Source: Haematobia irritans
Taxonomy: Eukaryota; Arthropoda; Insecta; Diptera; Muscidae
Reading direction: 5' to 3'
NCBI RefSeq assembly: GCF_050003625.1
Contig: NC_134400.1
Coordinates: 58,470,066-58,534,065, forward strand
DNA: 64,000 nt
Part shown: piece after piece, positions 36,275 to 46,148 of the stretch
Layout: the number at the start of each line of letters is the position of its first letter
Numbering within the stretch: position 1 is the first letter of the stretch
Program-made: the position numbers and the translations under genes
The notes under the pieces: generated by a model
The model's database searches: none
Seen by the model: the letters and a program-made list of their open reading frames with translations, nothing else
Told to the model about the DNA's origin: nothing

Positions 36275-36419
36275 GACATCGCTAAATCGACTCAGAATTT
36301 AATTCTAAGCCGATCCGTATACTAAAAGGTTGGTCTATGATTACTCCCTCTTGGCGTTACATACAAATGCACAAACTTATTATACCCTGTACCACAGTAG
36401 TGGTGAAGGGTATAAAAAG

Positions 36420-37504
36420 TTAGCCACCCATCCCTAAAGAAGTTTTTGGGCAAGTACACCAATGAGCCGCTGCCTTGCGAATCAACGCTTCGCCAGAGAA
36501 GGTACATGTCTCTGGCGAAGCGTTGATTCGCAAGGCAAGGTCTCTACGTAAAAGTTTTAAAAGATCTACAGGAAAAGGCCAAAACCGAATACATATGGAT
36601 TTCTGTGGACGAAACAACGGATTCAGAACAAAGGCTTGTGATTAATTTCATTTTTGGGGTATTCACGTGTGACCCTAATGAACGTGCAAAACGCTACTTA
36701 TTCCACGCAGCAACAGTAGAAGCTGCCAATGCCACCACTGTGGCCGCCTTCGTGAACGACAGGTTGTCTTTGCTCTGGCCAAATGGTTAGTTGGATTTAA
36801 GCTTTTTAATGTATTCAAATATTAACTTTTGCTGAAATTTTATCAAAGTATACAGTACAATAAGGTACTTCTTATTGTAACGGACGGTGCTGCATATATG
36901 ATGGCTGATGTTGGTGCTCTGCAAGTGTTGTACCCAAAAATGATGCACTTGACGTGCCTTTCCCATGGACTCCATAGGTTAGCAGAGCTTGTTCGTGCTC
37001 AATTTCCGCTGGTGAACAGCTTAATTTCAATTACAAAATCTGTTTTCTTAAAGGCAAAGTTTTTTTTTATTATATTGAAGAACTTAAATTTACTAACTAA
37101 ATTTTAAAGGTCCCATCGCGACGCAATGAATTCCAACGGATGCTACCAGGTATACCTCTGCCCCCAATACCATGTATAACGCGTTGGTGTACCTGGCTGA
37201 ATGCTGCTTTTTATTATTGCGATCACTTCCATTAGGTTAAAAGTGTTTTCGTTGAACACCGACGATGCTGAAGCCATTCGTGTTTCTAAAGAGTAGTTCA
37301 GTTCAAGCAGTTTGGTTTCTGATCTCGCTTATATAAAGCAAAATTTTTCGAACCTGACGGACGCAATTGTAAAATTTGAAACTCGAGGATTAGAGCTTAA
37401 AGAATCAATTCATATCGTGGAAGAAATACGAGCTTCTATATCTTCTTTGGAAAACAAAGATTATTCTTTAAAACTCAATGTCATTCTCCGACGAAATAAG
37501 GGGT
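36420..37504 (+). pseudogene. hAT-superfamily transposase pseudogene
   Basis: Broken frames resemble the central and C-terminal region of hAT-type transposases: 'KFLGKYTNEPLPCESTLRQ' (about 36440-36495), 'YIWISVDETTDSEQRLV' (about 36588-36640, with the Asp of DETTD), 'KVLLIVTDGAAYMM' (about 36860-36905) and 'MMHLTCLSHGLHRLAELV' (about 36940-36995). An AT-rich insert of about 70 nt (36786-36857) and another near 37053-37108 look intron-like, but exact splice sites did not restore a frame. A perfect hairpin (36472-36536) disrupts the first block. Terminal repeats were not found. Dead. Confidence 0.75.
36472..36536. repeat. Perfect 27-bp inverted repeat
   Basis: Arms 36472-36498 and 36510-36536 are exact reverse complements with an 11-nt spacer. 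The left arm reads in frame as hAT transposase; the right arm does not. It looks like a fold-back templated duplication. Confidence 0.95.
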
Positions 37505-38271
37505 AGGTTATGTTAGGTTAAAGTGGCAGCCCGATTAAATTTCAGGCTCACTTAGACTATTCAGTCCATTGTGATACCACATTTAACTAAAAGTACCTAT
37601 TACATATTGGCACTTCTAGTCTTAACCACTGAACCTTCTATATTATTTACTTTTGTGGAACCAACCAGATTGCTCCAAAAACATTAACAAACTGCTTAAG
37701 TTAACGTTTTCCAGGTCCGCCAGTAATCTAAAGCTATATGCTCCTAAAATTCGCTTACGCCTTACACAAAAAGCAGGACACTCTCACAAGAGGTGTTTAA
37801 TTGATTCCTTTTCCTCCACATCATGGCAGCTTATACAATAGTCATTATACTTCGCACCTATAGTTTTTACAAATTCGACTATCAGGCAGCGACCCCTTGA
37901 GAAAAGTAGGATATCTAGTGTGTGGTTTAAGTTTAAATGGGGCCATATTTGCTTGGTGTCGTTACAACCCTTGCAATTCTCCCATCGAATATTGGGCATC
38001 ATAACAGCCTTCTCACGCAGTAAGAGCTTGCAGGTGGCCAGAGGCATACCAACAGATTCTAGTTCCCCTGGAATATGTAAGGTAGTTCCTAGCCTTGCTA
38101 ACACATCTGCTTAGCAGTTCCCCGGTATGTTCCTATGACCAGGTACCCATATTAGGTGAATATTGTACTGCTAAGCCATCTCGTTGAGAGATTTGCGGCA
38201 GTCTATGGCCGTTTTCGAGTTGAGGAACACAGAGTCCAAGGATTTTATTGCAGGTTGACTGTCTGAGTATA
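37505..38271 (-). pseudogene. LINE copy A: RNase H end, C-terminal Cys/His motif and 3' UTR
   Basis: Minus-strand frame reads the end of RNase H, 'GNCEADVLARLGTTLH'-type sequence interrupted by a stop near 38112, then 'NIRWENCKGCNDTKQIW' and a Cys/His cluster 'CISCHDVEEKESIKHLLCEC' (about 37790-37850). Coding similarity ends near 37640. The last 85 bases (37505-37590) are the 3' UTR, which is shared with the SINE tails. The RNase H is cut at TATA (38268-38271) by the errantivirus. Confidence 0.82.
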
Positions 38272-38625
38272 AATTAAAACAAATTAATGTTTTTTGAGTT
38301 TTTAAAAAAAGTTAACGCGCGAGCGTTCTTTATTGTTTAAGCTTCAATTAAAAACTGAAATACAAAATGTTTCATAAAAGATGCCTTGCCTGATCTATTC
38401 GTGATTCGCACGCTAAAAGTGCGATGTTAGCACTATTGCAGCTGCAACGAGGAGTTGCTCTGTGGTTTGCAATATTCCCGGAATTTCAAAGATTGAACAT
38501 GAGAAACGAAATGTTTAGTTTTACAACACTTGCATGGGGCATGTGTGAAGCAAATGAAAATGAAATTCTATGAATTTATGAAAGACAATTAATTATGTTT
38601 ACGTACAATATATTTCGTATTAACT
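38272..38625 (-). repeat. 3' LTR of the errantivirus
   Basis: 354 bp. On the minus strand it begins AGTTAATACG directly after the purine tract AAAGGGGGAGG (about 38626-38637) and ends GTTTTAATT. It differs from the 5' LTR only in 'gttttacaac' versus 'gttttgcaac'. Confidence 0.95.
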
Positions 38626-38634
38626 CCTCCCCCT

Positions 38635-40068
38635 TTAAATTCGAACGTCCGCGTTCGAACTATCAAGCATATTTTGAACGTCTCTAAATGTAATTTCGGA
38701 ATTTTGGTTAATGTGTTTTGATTTGACAATGATATGTTTTATTATAAAAAAGACTATTATTAAAATTGTTAAGAGTAATAAAATTGATGAAAAAGAATAG
38801 AAAAATATGTATCCATTTGACTTGAGTAGCTTTATTTGATCTGTGTTATTATTTTGAAGTTGTTTTATCATTTGCAATGAAAGTATTTGTTTTGTATCTA
38901 TAGGATTTATTTTAAATTGAAAAAGTGGGGGTAGAGGTTTGGAGTATGAAATTTCTTTAGAAAAATAGGTTTTATCTTCAATTTGTATCGAAATATTATT
39001 ATGTTTAACCAAAAAGGTTCCGTTTAGTGGGACATTCTTTCCATCCACAATTAATTGTCCTTGGAATTGATTTAAATATAATAAATTTGTATTTATTTCC
39101 TGCACTTCAGGAATATGTTGATTGTTTATTAGAGAACATTTCGGAATTTTGTTATTTAATAACGCATATACGCAAGTTTCGTTTCTTAGATCAGTCAAGC
39201 TATCTTTTTTACATATAGTTATTTTATTATGATTTTCACAAACAGTGTTTATACCATACATTATATTTTTATTTTGTAATACATATTTAAAATCAAGTTT
39301 AGTTATTGTGTCAGATATTTTTACTGGAAGAATCATAATTTTTTTGTACGGGGTTTTCAAAACGGTTGGAAAATTGATAATGTAGAGGATATTACTACCA
39401 TTTGATGCGATTTTGACGTGTGCAAACTCTAGTACTTCTTCCAAGTCTATGAAAGGAATATTGTCTGTGTCTAACACATCTTTAATCCTATACATTTCAG
39501 AGTTCGAAAGTAAGAATGAATTTGGAATGTTTGATTTTGCCCATTGTATTGCGTATACTATGTTCGTGAGTTCCTTATTTATAATTTCAAGTCGATATTT
39601 TAAGTCCAATGCCAAAATGTTTCGGTCCTCTTCTGCAGTAATGTTTGAAATGGAATTAATCCTGTCTGTCACGTCTTTTAGTTTGTCTAATATTGCTCCG
39701 TTTAATATTACTTGGTTGTTGTTATTCGTCAATGCATTATTGATTTTGTCTGTAAGTAGTAGGTGATCATTATGGTCGGGGGAACCGGCGATCCATTTCC
39801 ATGCCGTTCCTAATAAGTCAATTGATCTTTTGGATTTATGTGTTGTCCTTAATCTTTCTATTGACTTTAGTGATTGCGCTAGTTCGTGTTGAACTATTGG
39901 CAAGAGCATGTTGTTTGGATGGATCCTGTCTTTTATGTCTCTTTCAGTCATTCGTATCAATGTCTCGTATTTATCGATATCTATTACATGGATTAGTCGA
40001 AATATTCCGTCCTGTATAAATGCTTCTCCATCGTCTATGGTTATAAGTTTACTGTTTGAATACTCCAT
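38635..40068 (-). CDS. env: Errantivirus envelope-like glycoprotein (env)
   Basis: 477 codons from ATG 40066-40068, stop in the purine-tract region. Errantiviral Env is a fusion glycoprotein related to baculovirus F proteins; it would act at the cell surface. A basic furin-type site KSKR lies at about residues 78-81, followed by the conserved 'SIDLLGTAWKWIAG' segment that starts the membrane-fusion subunit. A hydrophobic transmembrane stretch lies at about 421-444 ('SSILLLLTILIIVFFIIKHI') with a short cytoplasmic tail of about 33 residues. Upstream, the frame stays open to a pyrimidine-rich TTTCAG acceptor at 40115-40120 and encodes a hydrophobic, signal-peptide-like stretch. Env is thus probably expressed from a spliced mRNA. 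No stop or frameshift seen. Confidence 0.9.
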   Translation of the reverse strand: MEYSNSKLITIDDGEAFIQDGIFRLIHVIDIDKYETLIRMTERDIKDRIHPNNMLLPIVQHELAQSLKSIERLRTTHKSKRSIDLLGTAWKWIAGSPDHNDHLLLTDKINNALTNNNNQVILNGAILDKLKDVTDRINSISNITAEEDRNILALDLKYRLEIINKELTNIVYAIQWAKSNIPNSFLLSNSEMYRIKDVLDTDNIPFIDLEEVLEFAHVKIASNGSNILYIINFPTVLKTPYKKIMILPVKISDTITKLDFKYVLQNKNIMYGINTVCENHNKITICKKDSLTDLRNETCVYALLNNKIPKCSLINNQHIPEVQEINTNLLYLNQFQGQLIVDGKNVPLNGTFLVKHNNISIQIEDKTYFSKEISYSKPLPPLFQFKINPIDTKQILSLQMIKQLQNNNTDQIKLLKSNGYIFFYSFSSILLLLTILIIVFFIIKHIIVKSKHINQNSEITFRDVQNMLDSSNADVRI

Positions 40069-40113
40069 TATCTGAATTTCAGCAGTACATATCGTTATCG
40101 TGATAAAAAGTAA

Positions 40114-40135
40114 TCTGAAATTAAAAAAAATTAAT
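40114..40135 (-). promoter_or_regulatory. Candidate splice acceptor for env mRNA
   Basis: The minus strand reads a T-rich tract ending TTTCAG (40115-40120) just after the pol stop, and the env frame is open from that point. Spliced env messages are known for gypsy-type errantiviruses; use of this site is inferred. Confidence 0.6.
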
Positions 40136-43100
40136 TTCTCATCAATTTTTTGTGAATTATCCGTCCGCTTTCAGTAATTATTGTACTGGATTTATTTTCT
40201 CTTACAACCTCTTCCCTATATCTTGGAGATAATTTATTTCCGATTCTTTTATTTGTCTTTACGTATATGATATCCCCAGTCACATATTGTTTGAAAGGTT
40301 TTTTTGTCTTGTTGTGATATTGTAGGTCGGAGTCCTGTTTGTCTTTAAGTCTTTTTATCGTTTCAGTTCGTATATTATTTAGTCTGTCCGGGTCAGTTGA
40401 AACCTCTCTACCAAAAAATAGGTCTACGGGTCTTCGTTTTGTAGTAGAGTGTATAGAATAGTTGTATTTCAAAATCGATCTATCAATAAGATCCTCGAAA
40501 GTATAGTGAATCCTCTCACTCTTTACACATCTAATTATTTCAGATAGTGTCGAGTGGAATCTTTCGATTTGACCATTAACGGTGCTGGAGTATGGTGGAG
40601 CCTTAAAGATTTCTATACCCAATTGGTCCTGTAACATGTGTAAAACAGGTGCGGAACTTAACGACTTTTCATTGTCCACAACTATTTTTTCGGGAACTCC
40701 GAAATTAATTAAGATTTCACGTAATGGTTGACGAATGTCCTCCGTTGCCCTGGAGTTAATAATCTTTGCCTGCGCATATTTTGAAAATTTATCAATCGCG
40801 GTGAGTATTACTCTCCTATTTGAGTGATAAATATCAATGTGAACTATATGTCCAGGATACAATGGTATCGGAGTATTTTGTAAAATAGGATTGTTAGGAT
40901 GTCTATCATACTTTTGTTCTTTGCAAATCGTACACTGTTTTACCACTCGCTCTATTTTTTCCTGCATTTTTGGGAAATATACTCTTCTCAATAATTGGTA
41001 TTTATTTTCGCTGGAGTTTCTATGCGCCCTTCTGTGTTCGTTAATGATTTCTGTTTCTTGTTCAACCTGATACGTTAATTCGGTCACAAAATTTCTAGCA
41101 AAACGTATTCTATAATTGGAGAAATGTATTGGATAAATTTCCTGTATTTTGCCCAATATTGATTCCTCGGTATTTAGTCCATTTATTACTGAAGGATTTA
41201 AATATCTTTTGAATATGTCTATAATGATTTGATCAGTAAATTCTCTTTCTGTTATTATATGTCTATGGTATGTAGGGAAAATTATTTGAAACTGATATGA
41301 AGACGATTCGCCTATTTTGAGAAATATTTGATTTTTAAACACGTTAATGGGTTCATTTGCAATTTGTATTAGTCGTTCCGGAGAACTATCTTCACTATGT
41401 ACCGTATCGGAAAGCATATTAATCTGATTTACCTGCGGTAGTCTCGATAATGCGTCTGCGACTTGATTCGACCTTCCAGGTTTATAATGCATTTCGTAAT
41501 TGTATTCTTCTAATATAGCTTTCCATCTTTTCAATTTAGGGTTATTATTTTTATTACTGAGTGCGTATGTAAGTGGTTGGTGGTCCGTAAAGATTTTTAC
41601 TTTTGACCTACCATAAAGATAATTCCTAAGAGAAGTCAATGCCCAAATTATTGCAAACATTTCCTTCTCGTTAGTCGCGTAGTTTTCCTCAGCCTTTGTA
41701 AGAGTCCGTGATATAAATGTAATGGGTTTGTTGTTTTGAGATAAAACAGCTCCAATAGCGTATTTGGAGGCATCGGTGGTAAGTTGGAATTCTTTTGTGT
41801 AATCGGGGTATGCCAAGATTACTTCATTCATGAGAGTCCTACGTAGTTTGAAAAATGCACTCAACGCATTATCATTCAGTTTAATAGAAATTTTAGCGGA
41901 ACTATTCTTCGGTATACGTCCAAATTCACCTCTTAATAGCATGGTTAGTGGCTTTGCAAGTTTCGCGTAATCTTGTATAAAATTTCTATAAAAATTGGTC
42001 ATACCTAAAAATGATCTGAGTTGTTTCAAGGTTTTGGGTGGAGGAATTTGTGATATTGCTTCGACCCGTTTAGGATTGGTTTTGATACCTTCGTTAGATA
42101 TTAGGAATCCTAAAAATTCAACTTCAGATTTCAAAAATTCGCATTTATCTATTTGAACTTTCATATTGGCTGTCTGGAGTGTTTTGAATATCATTTCAAT
42201 GTCCTTGAAATGTGTCTCTTCATCTTTGCTAAAAATTATAATGTCGTCTATGTAGACGAAACACCTTTTTCCGATGTGTTCTCGTAATATATCGTCGAGA
42301 CCTCTTTGAAATATTGCTGGCGCGTTTTTGAGTCCAAATGGGAGACGAGTGAACTCGTATTTGCCATTATTAATGGAAAAAGCGGTTTTTTCTATATCGG
42401 TTTCTTTGAGAGGGATTTGGTGGAATCCACTTTTTAAGTCCAATATAGAAAAGAATTTACTTTCACCTAATTGAGCTAGGACATCGTTTATATTTGGAAT
42501 TGGGTAGGCATCTGGTATCGTTACCAAATTTAATTTTCTATAGTCTATGACAAGACTGAATTTTTTTTCTCCAGAAGCATCCAATTTTTTTGGCACAATC
42601 CATACAGGTGAATTGTATGGTGACCGTGAAGGTCTAATTATCCCATCTTGAAGAAGGGTTTGAACTTGCGACTCTACCTCATCTTTTAGTGACATAGGAT
42701 ATGGATAGGTATGAGAAAAGATGGGAGAATCTGTATTTGTTCGAATTTCAGCTACCACCTGAGTGCTATATGTCAATTTTTCATTCGGGTCTGCAAAAAG
42801 TGACGCGTATCTAGTCGATAAACTGTTCAGTTTTTCTATTTGATGTGATGTCATGTGGTGATTTCTCAATATAATTGAATTAACATTCATAAAAGGAGCC
42901 TGTTTCATTTCAATCTTAACATTATCGTTTATGATCATATAATTATATTTGGTATGGATTACAGCAGACAAATCTCTTAAGGTATCATTACCGATAATTG
43001 CATCAAAAGATGTAAGAGAAGGGAGCAAATAAAATTTGACTGGTCTATCAGGATAAAAAAGTTCTACAAATGTATGATTACTAACTTTTAGTTCTCCTCC

Positions 43101-43238
43101 AGCGGAGTCTGTGTAAAAATCAGAATTATTCGGTATTGGATATTTTACGTGTCTAGACTGAATATAGTTTTTGTTAGATCCGGTATCTATCAATATTTTT
43201 AGTAATTTTGTTCCCCATTTCCATTCGATGTAGGGCAA
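40131..43238 (-). CDS. pol: Errantivirus Pol: protease, reverse transcriptase, RNase H, integrase
   Basis: Open for 1035 codons; the 5' limit given is only the open-frame limit (TTG), since Pol is normally made by frameshifting from Gag. Protease DTGS at about residues 18-21, RT YIDD at about 329-332 within 'CFVYIDDIIIFSK', RNase H TDAS at about 488-491, integrase zinc site H735/H739/C769/C772 and catalytic Asp802, Asp855 and Glu892. All expected catalytic residues are present and no stop interrupts them. The frame is -1 relative to the upstream 91-codon frame that it overlaps by about 40 nt (43199-43238), consistent with -1 ribosomal frameshifting. A specific slippery site was not established. 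Confidence 0.93.
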   Translation of the reverse strand: MPYIEWKWGTKLLKILIDTGSNKNYIQSRHVKYPIPNNSDFYTDSAGGELKVSNHTFVELFYPDRPVKFYLLPSLTSFDAIIGNDTLRDLSAVIHTKYNYMIINDNVKIEMKQAPFMNVNSIILRNHHMTSHQIEKLNSLSTRYASLFADPNEKLTYSTQVVAEIRTNTDSPIFSHTYPYPMSLKDEVESQVQTLLQDGIIRPSRSPYNSPVWIVPKKLDASGEKKFSLVIDYRKLNLVTIPDAYPIPNINDVLAQLGESKFFSILDLKSGFHQIPLKETDIEKTAFSINNGKYEFTRLPFGLKNAPAIFQRGLDDILREHIGKRCFVYIDDIIIFSKDEETHFKDIEMIFKTLQTANMKVQIDKCEFLKSEVEFLGFLISNEGIKTNPKRVEAISQIPPPKTLKQLRSFLGMTNFYRNFIQDYAKLAKPLTMLLRGEFGRIPKNSSAKISIKLNDNALSAFFKLRRTLMNEVILAYPDYTKEFQLTTDASKYAIGAVLSQNNKPITFISRTLTKAEENYATNEKEMFAIIWALTSLRNYLYGRSKVKIFTDHQPLTYALSNKNNNPKLKRWKAILEEYNYEMHYKPGRSNQVADALSRLPQVNQINMLSDTVHSEDSSPERLIQIANEPINVFKNQIFLKIGESSSYQFQIIFPTYHRHIITEREFTDQIIIDIFKRYLNPSVINGLNTEESILGKIQEIYPIHFSNYRIRFARNFVTELTYQVEQETEIINEHRRAHRNSSENKYQLLRRVYFPKMQEKIERVVKQCTICKEQKYDRHPNNPILQNTPIPLYPGHIVHIDIYHSNRRVILTAIDKFSKYAQAKIINSRATEDIRQPLREILINFGVPEKIVVDNEKSLSSAPVLHMLQDQLGIEIFKAPPYSSTVNGQIERFHSTLSEIIRCVKSERIHYTFEDLIDRSILKYNYSIHSTTKRRPVDLFFGREVSTDPDRLNNIRTETIKRLKDKQDSDLQYHNKTKKPFKQYVTGDIIYVKTNKRIGNKLSPRYREEVVRENKSSTIITESGRIIHKKLMRN

Positions 43239-44593
43239 TGAGGAACGTTTATGTCTAAAAAATCTGTGCGGTCATGATATTCTTCTTCGTTAGTTTCATT
43301 ACGGGGAAAGATCGATGGGTCTAAGTATTCTTCGAGTGATTGATCGAAGTCTTCATTGGATTTTTGAATTTCTTCTTCATAATCTGGTATCTCGCCAGTA
43401 TTTATGTGATAATTTCTCTGTCTTTTGTTCTGATCTGTTGTATCTTGTGGTGGTCTTCTACCAAAATATGTCATTATCCCTCGGTCTGTTCATATAATTT
43501 ATATTTCGCGACCTCATTGAGGCGTCTATATCCATTGGTTCAGGACGTGGCGCAGGTTTTGGCGCACTTGGTCTAGGTGGTGGAATGTTGTTATTATTAT
43601 TGTTAAGAACGAAACCCTGACGATTTGAATTAAAATTGATTCCATTTCTTGGATAATTGTTTTGGTACCTATTTACATGATGTAGTGGGCTGTTTTGGTG
43701 GTATCGATATTGGTTAGGATAAAAAAATTGAGCCGTAGATTGTGGCATTTGGTATTGGTTATTTTTCTTTACGAAATTATTTGGGCTATTCGATTTCCTT
43801 GGATTATTTAATTGGTCTGATCTGGTGTTTTGATTTTCCAGTTTCAGACAAATTTGCAAGGCCTGGGGCAAATCCTTGGGTTCGCTTATTCCCAGTAGGG
43901 TCGGAAGATTTCCTTTCAGACCACGAATAAACGTATCCAATGCCTTGTCTCTGTAGGAAGATGTAAATAAGTTCAAGGAGTCGTTACTTAGATCCATACA
44001 CGATATTTTTTCTAAGATCAGAGATAGGTGACTGTAAACTTGTTGGTAAAATTCTATTACGGATTTATTGCCTTGACTTAATGAACCCATTTGGTATTCT
44101 AGGGTTCTGAGATCCCTCTTATCCGCGTAATGGTTTAATTAGCAATTAGAGATTTCTCTCCAATCAAGTGGAGTATTATAAGACTCCAGAATTGCATCTG
44201 CTTCTCCTGTAATCTTATTTCTAATTGCATGAATGATACAATAATATTTCGCAGAATTTTTAACAGATTCGTAACAATTCAAAACTCGTTCTACACTCTT
44301 CCGCCAAGACCCGAATTGTCCCGGTTGTCCGGAGAATTCTCTGATACATTTGACAATATCAGGTATTTTGTCATCGGCCTGGTCCGGTCTCCCTAAATCT
44401 ATATTTGGTTGATCTACATTGTATCCTGTCTGAGAGTTATGTTGGGAATGCATTCAGTTAATACATTTTTGATCTGTTCTACGATAAAGTTCTGTACTTC
44501 TATACTGACGTTCCTATTTTGAGAATTGGAAGAAGCTTCAGAATTCCCAGTGTTCAAGACTGGTGGTCTAATAAGATTGTCGGGGTTAGACAT
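43199..44593 (-). pseudogene. gag: Errantivirus gag, interrupted
   Basis: Gag would build the particle. Sequence starts at ATG 44591-44593 ('MSNPDNLIRPP'); its frame ends at about 44414. Typical gag sequence ('IREFSGQPGQFGSWRKSVER') continues in a second frame from about 44453. That frame has an in-frame TAA at 44139-44141, then runs on ('[20 protein letters not shown]', later a long Asn/Pro-rich region) to a stop at 43458. A third segment (43199-43474, acidic, 'PDYEEEIQKSNEDFDQ') lies in another frame and overlaps pol. So there are two frame changes (near 44450 and 43470) and one stop in a region of about 465 codons. Total length fits errantiviral Gag. True mutations or sequencing indels cannot be separated here. 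Confidence 0.8.
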
Positions 44594-44611
44594 CTTTGCA
44601 CACGATTTCAA

Positions 44612-45773
44612 AATTTTGAAAAAAATTATGATCCTTTTACAAAATTCTGTCTATTTCCACAAGAAATAATATATATTATGAACTCGATTATATTTAAAAT
44701 TATGCTTTCTCAATGAAATTTATTGATTTAATATTTGTAAGGAGATACATAAATTCATATATAATTCTATTCATACCTTTTCTTAATTCCAAATTTTCTT
44801 AGATTATATTACACTTTACAATTTCTCTTTTGAATTTAAATATTTGGTAATGACACAATAATATATGAATATTTTTTTTTTATTTCAAAAATTTTTATAA
44901 TATTTTTTCTCTTTAATATTTTCACTATTCTTTCCAATGAATTCTTTTTCTTTACATATATCGAGTCACTTTGATTGTTTCTTTAGCTTTCTTAATAATA
45001 TATGAATATTTTTTTTTTTTTTATTTCAAAGAATTTTTATAGTATTTTTTCTCTTTAATATTTTCACTATTCTTTCCAATGAATTATTTTTCTTTACATA
45101 TATCGAGTCACTTTGATTGTTTCTTTAGCTTTCCTAATATTTTTCCATTCCTTTATCGATTTTACCTTAAAGGCTTTGTTCACTGTGTTACATTATGTTT
45201 ACTCTATTTTCCAAAATTTATTATTTTTTATTTATTTAATTTCCTAAACTTTTCATATTTAAATATTTTTTCATTTCCGATTTTTTTATATTCATATGCA
45301 TATATTTTTCTTTTCAATTTTTCATAAATATTTCTAACTGTTATGTTAACAAAAAAAATTCTCTTTTGTCAATATTTTTTAATCATTTTCTTAATTTGTA
45401 ATTTTTTTTATTTTTTATTTTAATAACCTTTCGTTTTCCATATAATTTTATATGTTTTATACTTCTCAATTTTTAATTTAATTTTAAATGATTCCTAACC
45501 ATACCAATGGGGTTGTCCATTTGTGACTTAAAAGTCTTACTAAGGGTCCATTGGGTATGTGCTCGTTAGGTGAGCTATTTTATTAATAGCTACAATAATG
45601 TCGTGTGGTAATATTTACGCACGTCATTATCATTTTTTCGGGGTCCGCCTTTTACACCTTGCTCCTGGAACAGATTGTGAATGATCGTCTTACTGCGGTC
45701 TCCTTCTGGTCACTATATTGTGAGTGATCGGCTTACTGCGGTCTTCTTATTACGGTAGGACTGTTCCGCGCGG
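44612..45773 (-). other. Errantivirus 5' leader
   Basis: About 1.2 kb, very T-rich on the plus strand. It contains two tandem duplications. A block of about 135 bp is repeated at about 44855-44990 and 44991-45135 (shared 'catatatcgagtcactttga'). A block of about 50 bp is repeated at about 45670-45760 (shared 'tgatcg(t/g)cttactgcggtct'). No reading frame of note. Leaders of errantiviruses often carry repeats; any insulator or IRES role is speculative. Confidence 0.7.
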
Positions 45774-45791
45774 GCCCCACGTTGGGCGCCA
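45774..45791 (-). promoter_or_regulatory. Primer-binding site, tRNA-Lys type
   Basis: The minus strand reads TGGCGCCCAACGTGGGGC directly at the 5' LTR edge. This 18-mer is the familiar primer site complementary to a tRNA-Lys 3' end, as used by gypsy. Confidence 0.85.
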
Positions 45792-46144
45792 ATTAAAACA
45801 AATTAATGTTTTTTGAGTTTTTAAAAAAAGTTAACGCGCGAGCGTTCTTTATTGTTTAAGCTTCAATTAAAAACTGAAATACAAAATGTTTCATAAAAGA
45901 TGCCTTGCCTGATCTATTCGTGATTCGCACGCTAAAAGTGCGATGTTAGCACTATTGCAGCTGCAACGAGGAGTTGCTCTGTGGTTTGCAATATTCCCGG
46001 AATTTCAAAGATTGAACATGAGAAACGAAATGTTTAGTTTTGCAACACTTGCATGGGGCATGTGTGAAGCAAATGAAAATGAAATTCTATGAATTTATGA
46101 AAGACAATTAATTATGTTTACGTACAATATATTTCGTATTAACT
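45791..46144 (-). repeat. 5' LTR of the errantivirus
   Basis: 354 bp, one mismatch to 38272-38625. It is followed on its outer side by the TATA duplication (46145-46148) and LINE sequence 'tattaatgccaatatttgtt'. Confidence 0.95.
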
Positions 46145-46148
46145 TATA

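Larger units (their letters stand above)
38272..46144 (-). mobile_element. Errantivirus (gypsy-type endogenous retrovirus) with pol and env open, very young
   Basis: 7873 bp with two 354-bp LTRs differing at a single position, TATA target duplication (38268-38271 and 46145-46148), tRNA-Lys-type primer site, gag, pol, env and a purine tract. The insertion site in the LINE is confirmed by LINE copy B near 58096-58106. LTR termini AGTTAA...TTAATT, the 4-bp TATA target and a furin-cleaved env identify the insect errantivirus lineage. Gag carries one in-frame stop and two frame changes, so this copy is probably defective unless these are sequence errors. Confidence 0.95.

Noticed and set aside
34772..36415. 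CRISPR-like direct repeats
   Set aside because: Units are 0.8 kb with internal 150-bp repeats, no short regular repeats with unique spacers, and the context is a eukaryotic transposon array.
36605..37107. Host gene with introns
   Set aside because: The peptide resembles hAT-type transposases, splice sites do not restore a frame and a fold-back mutation disrupts it.
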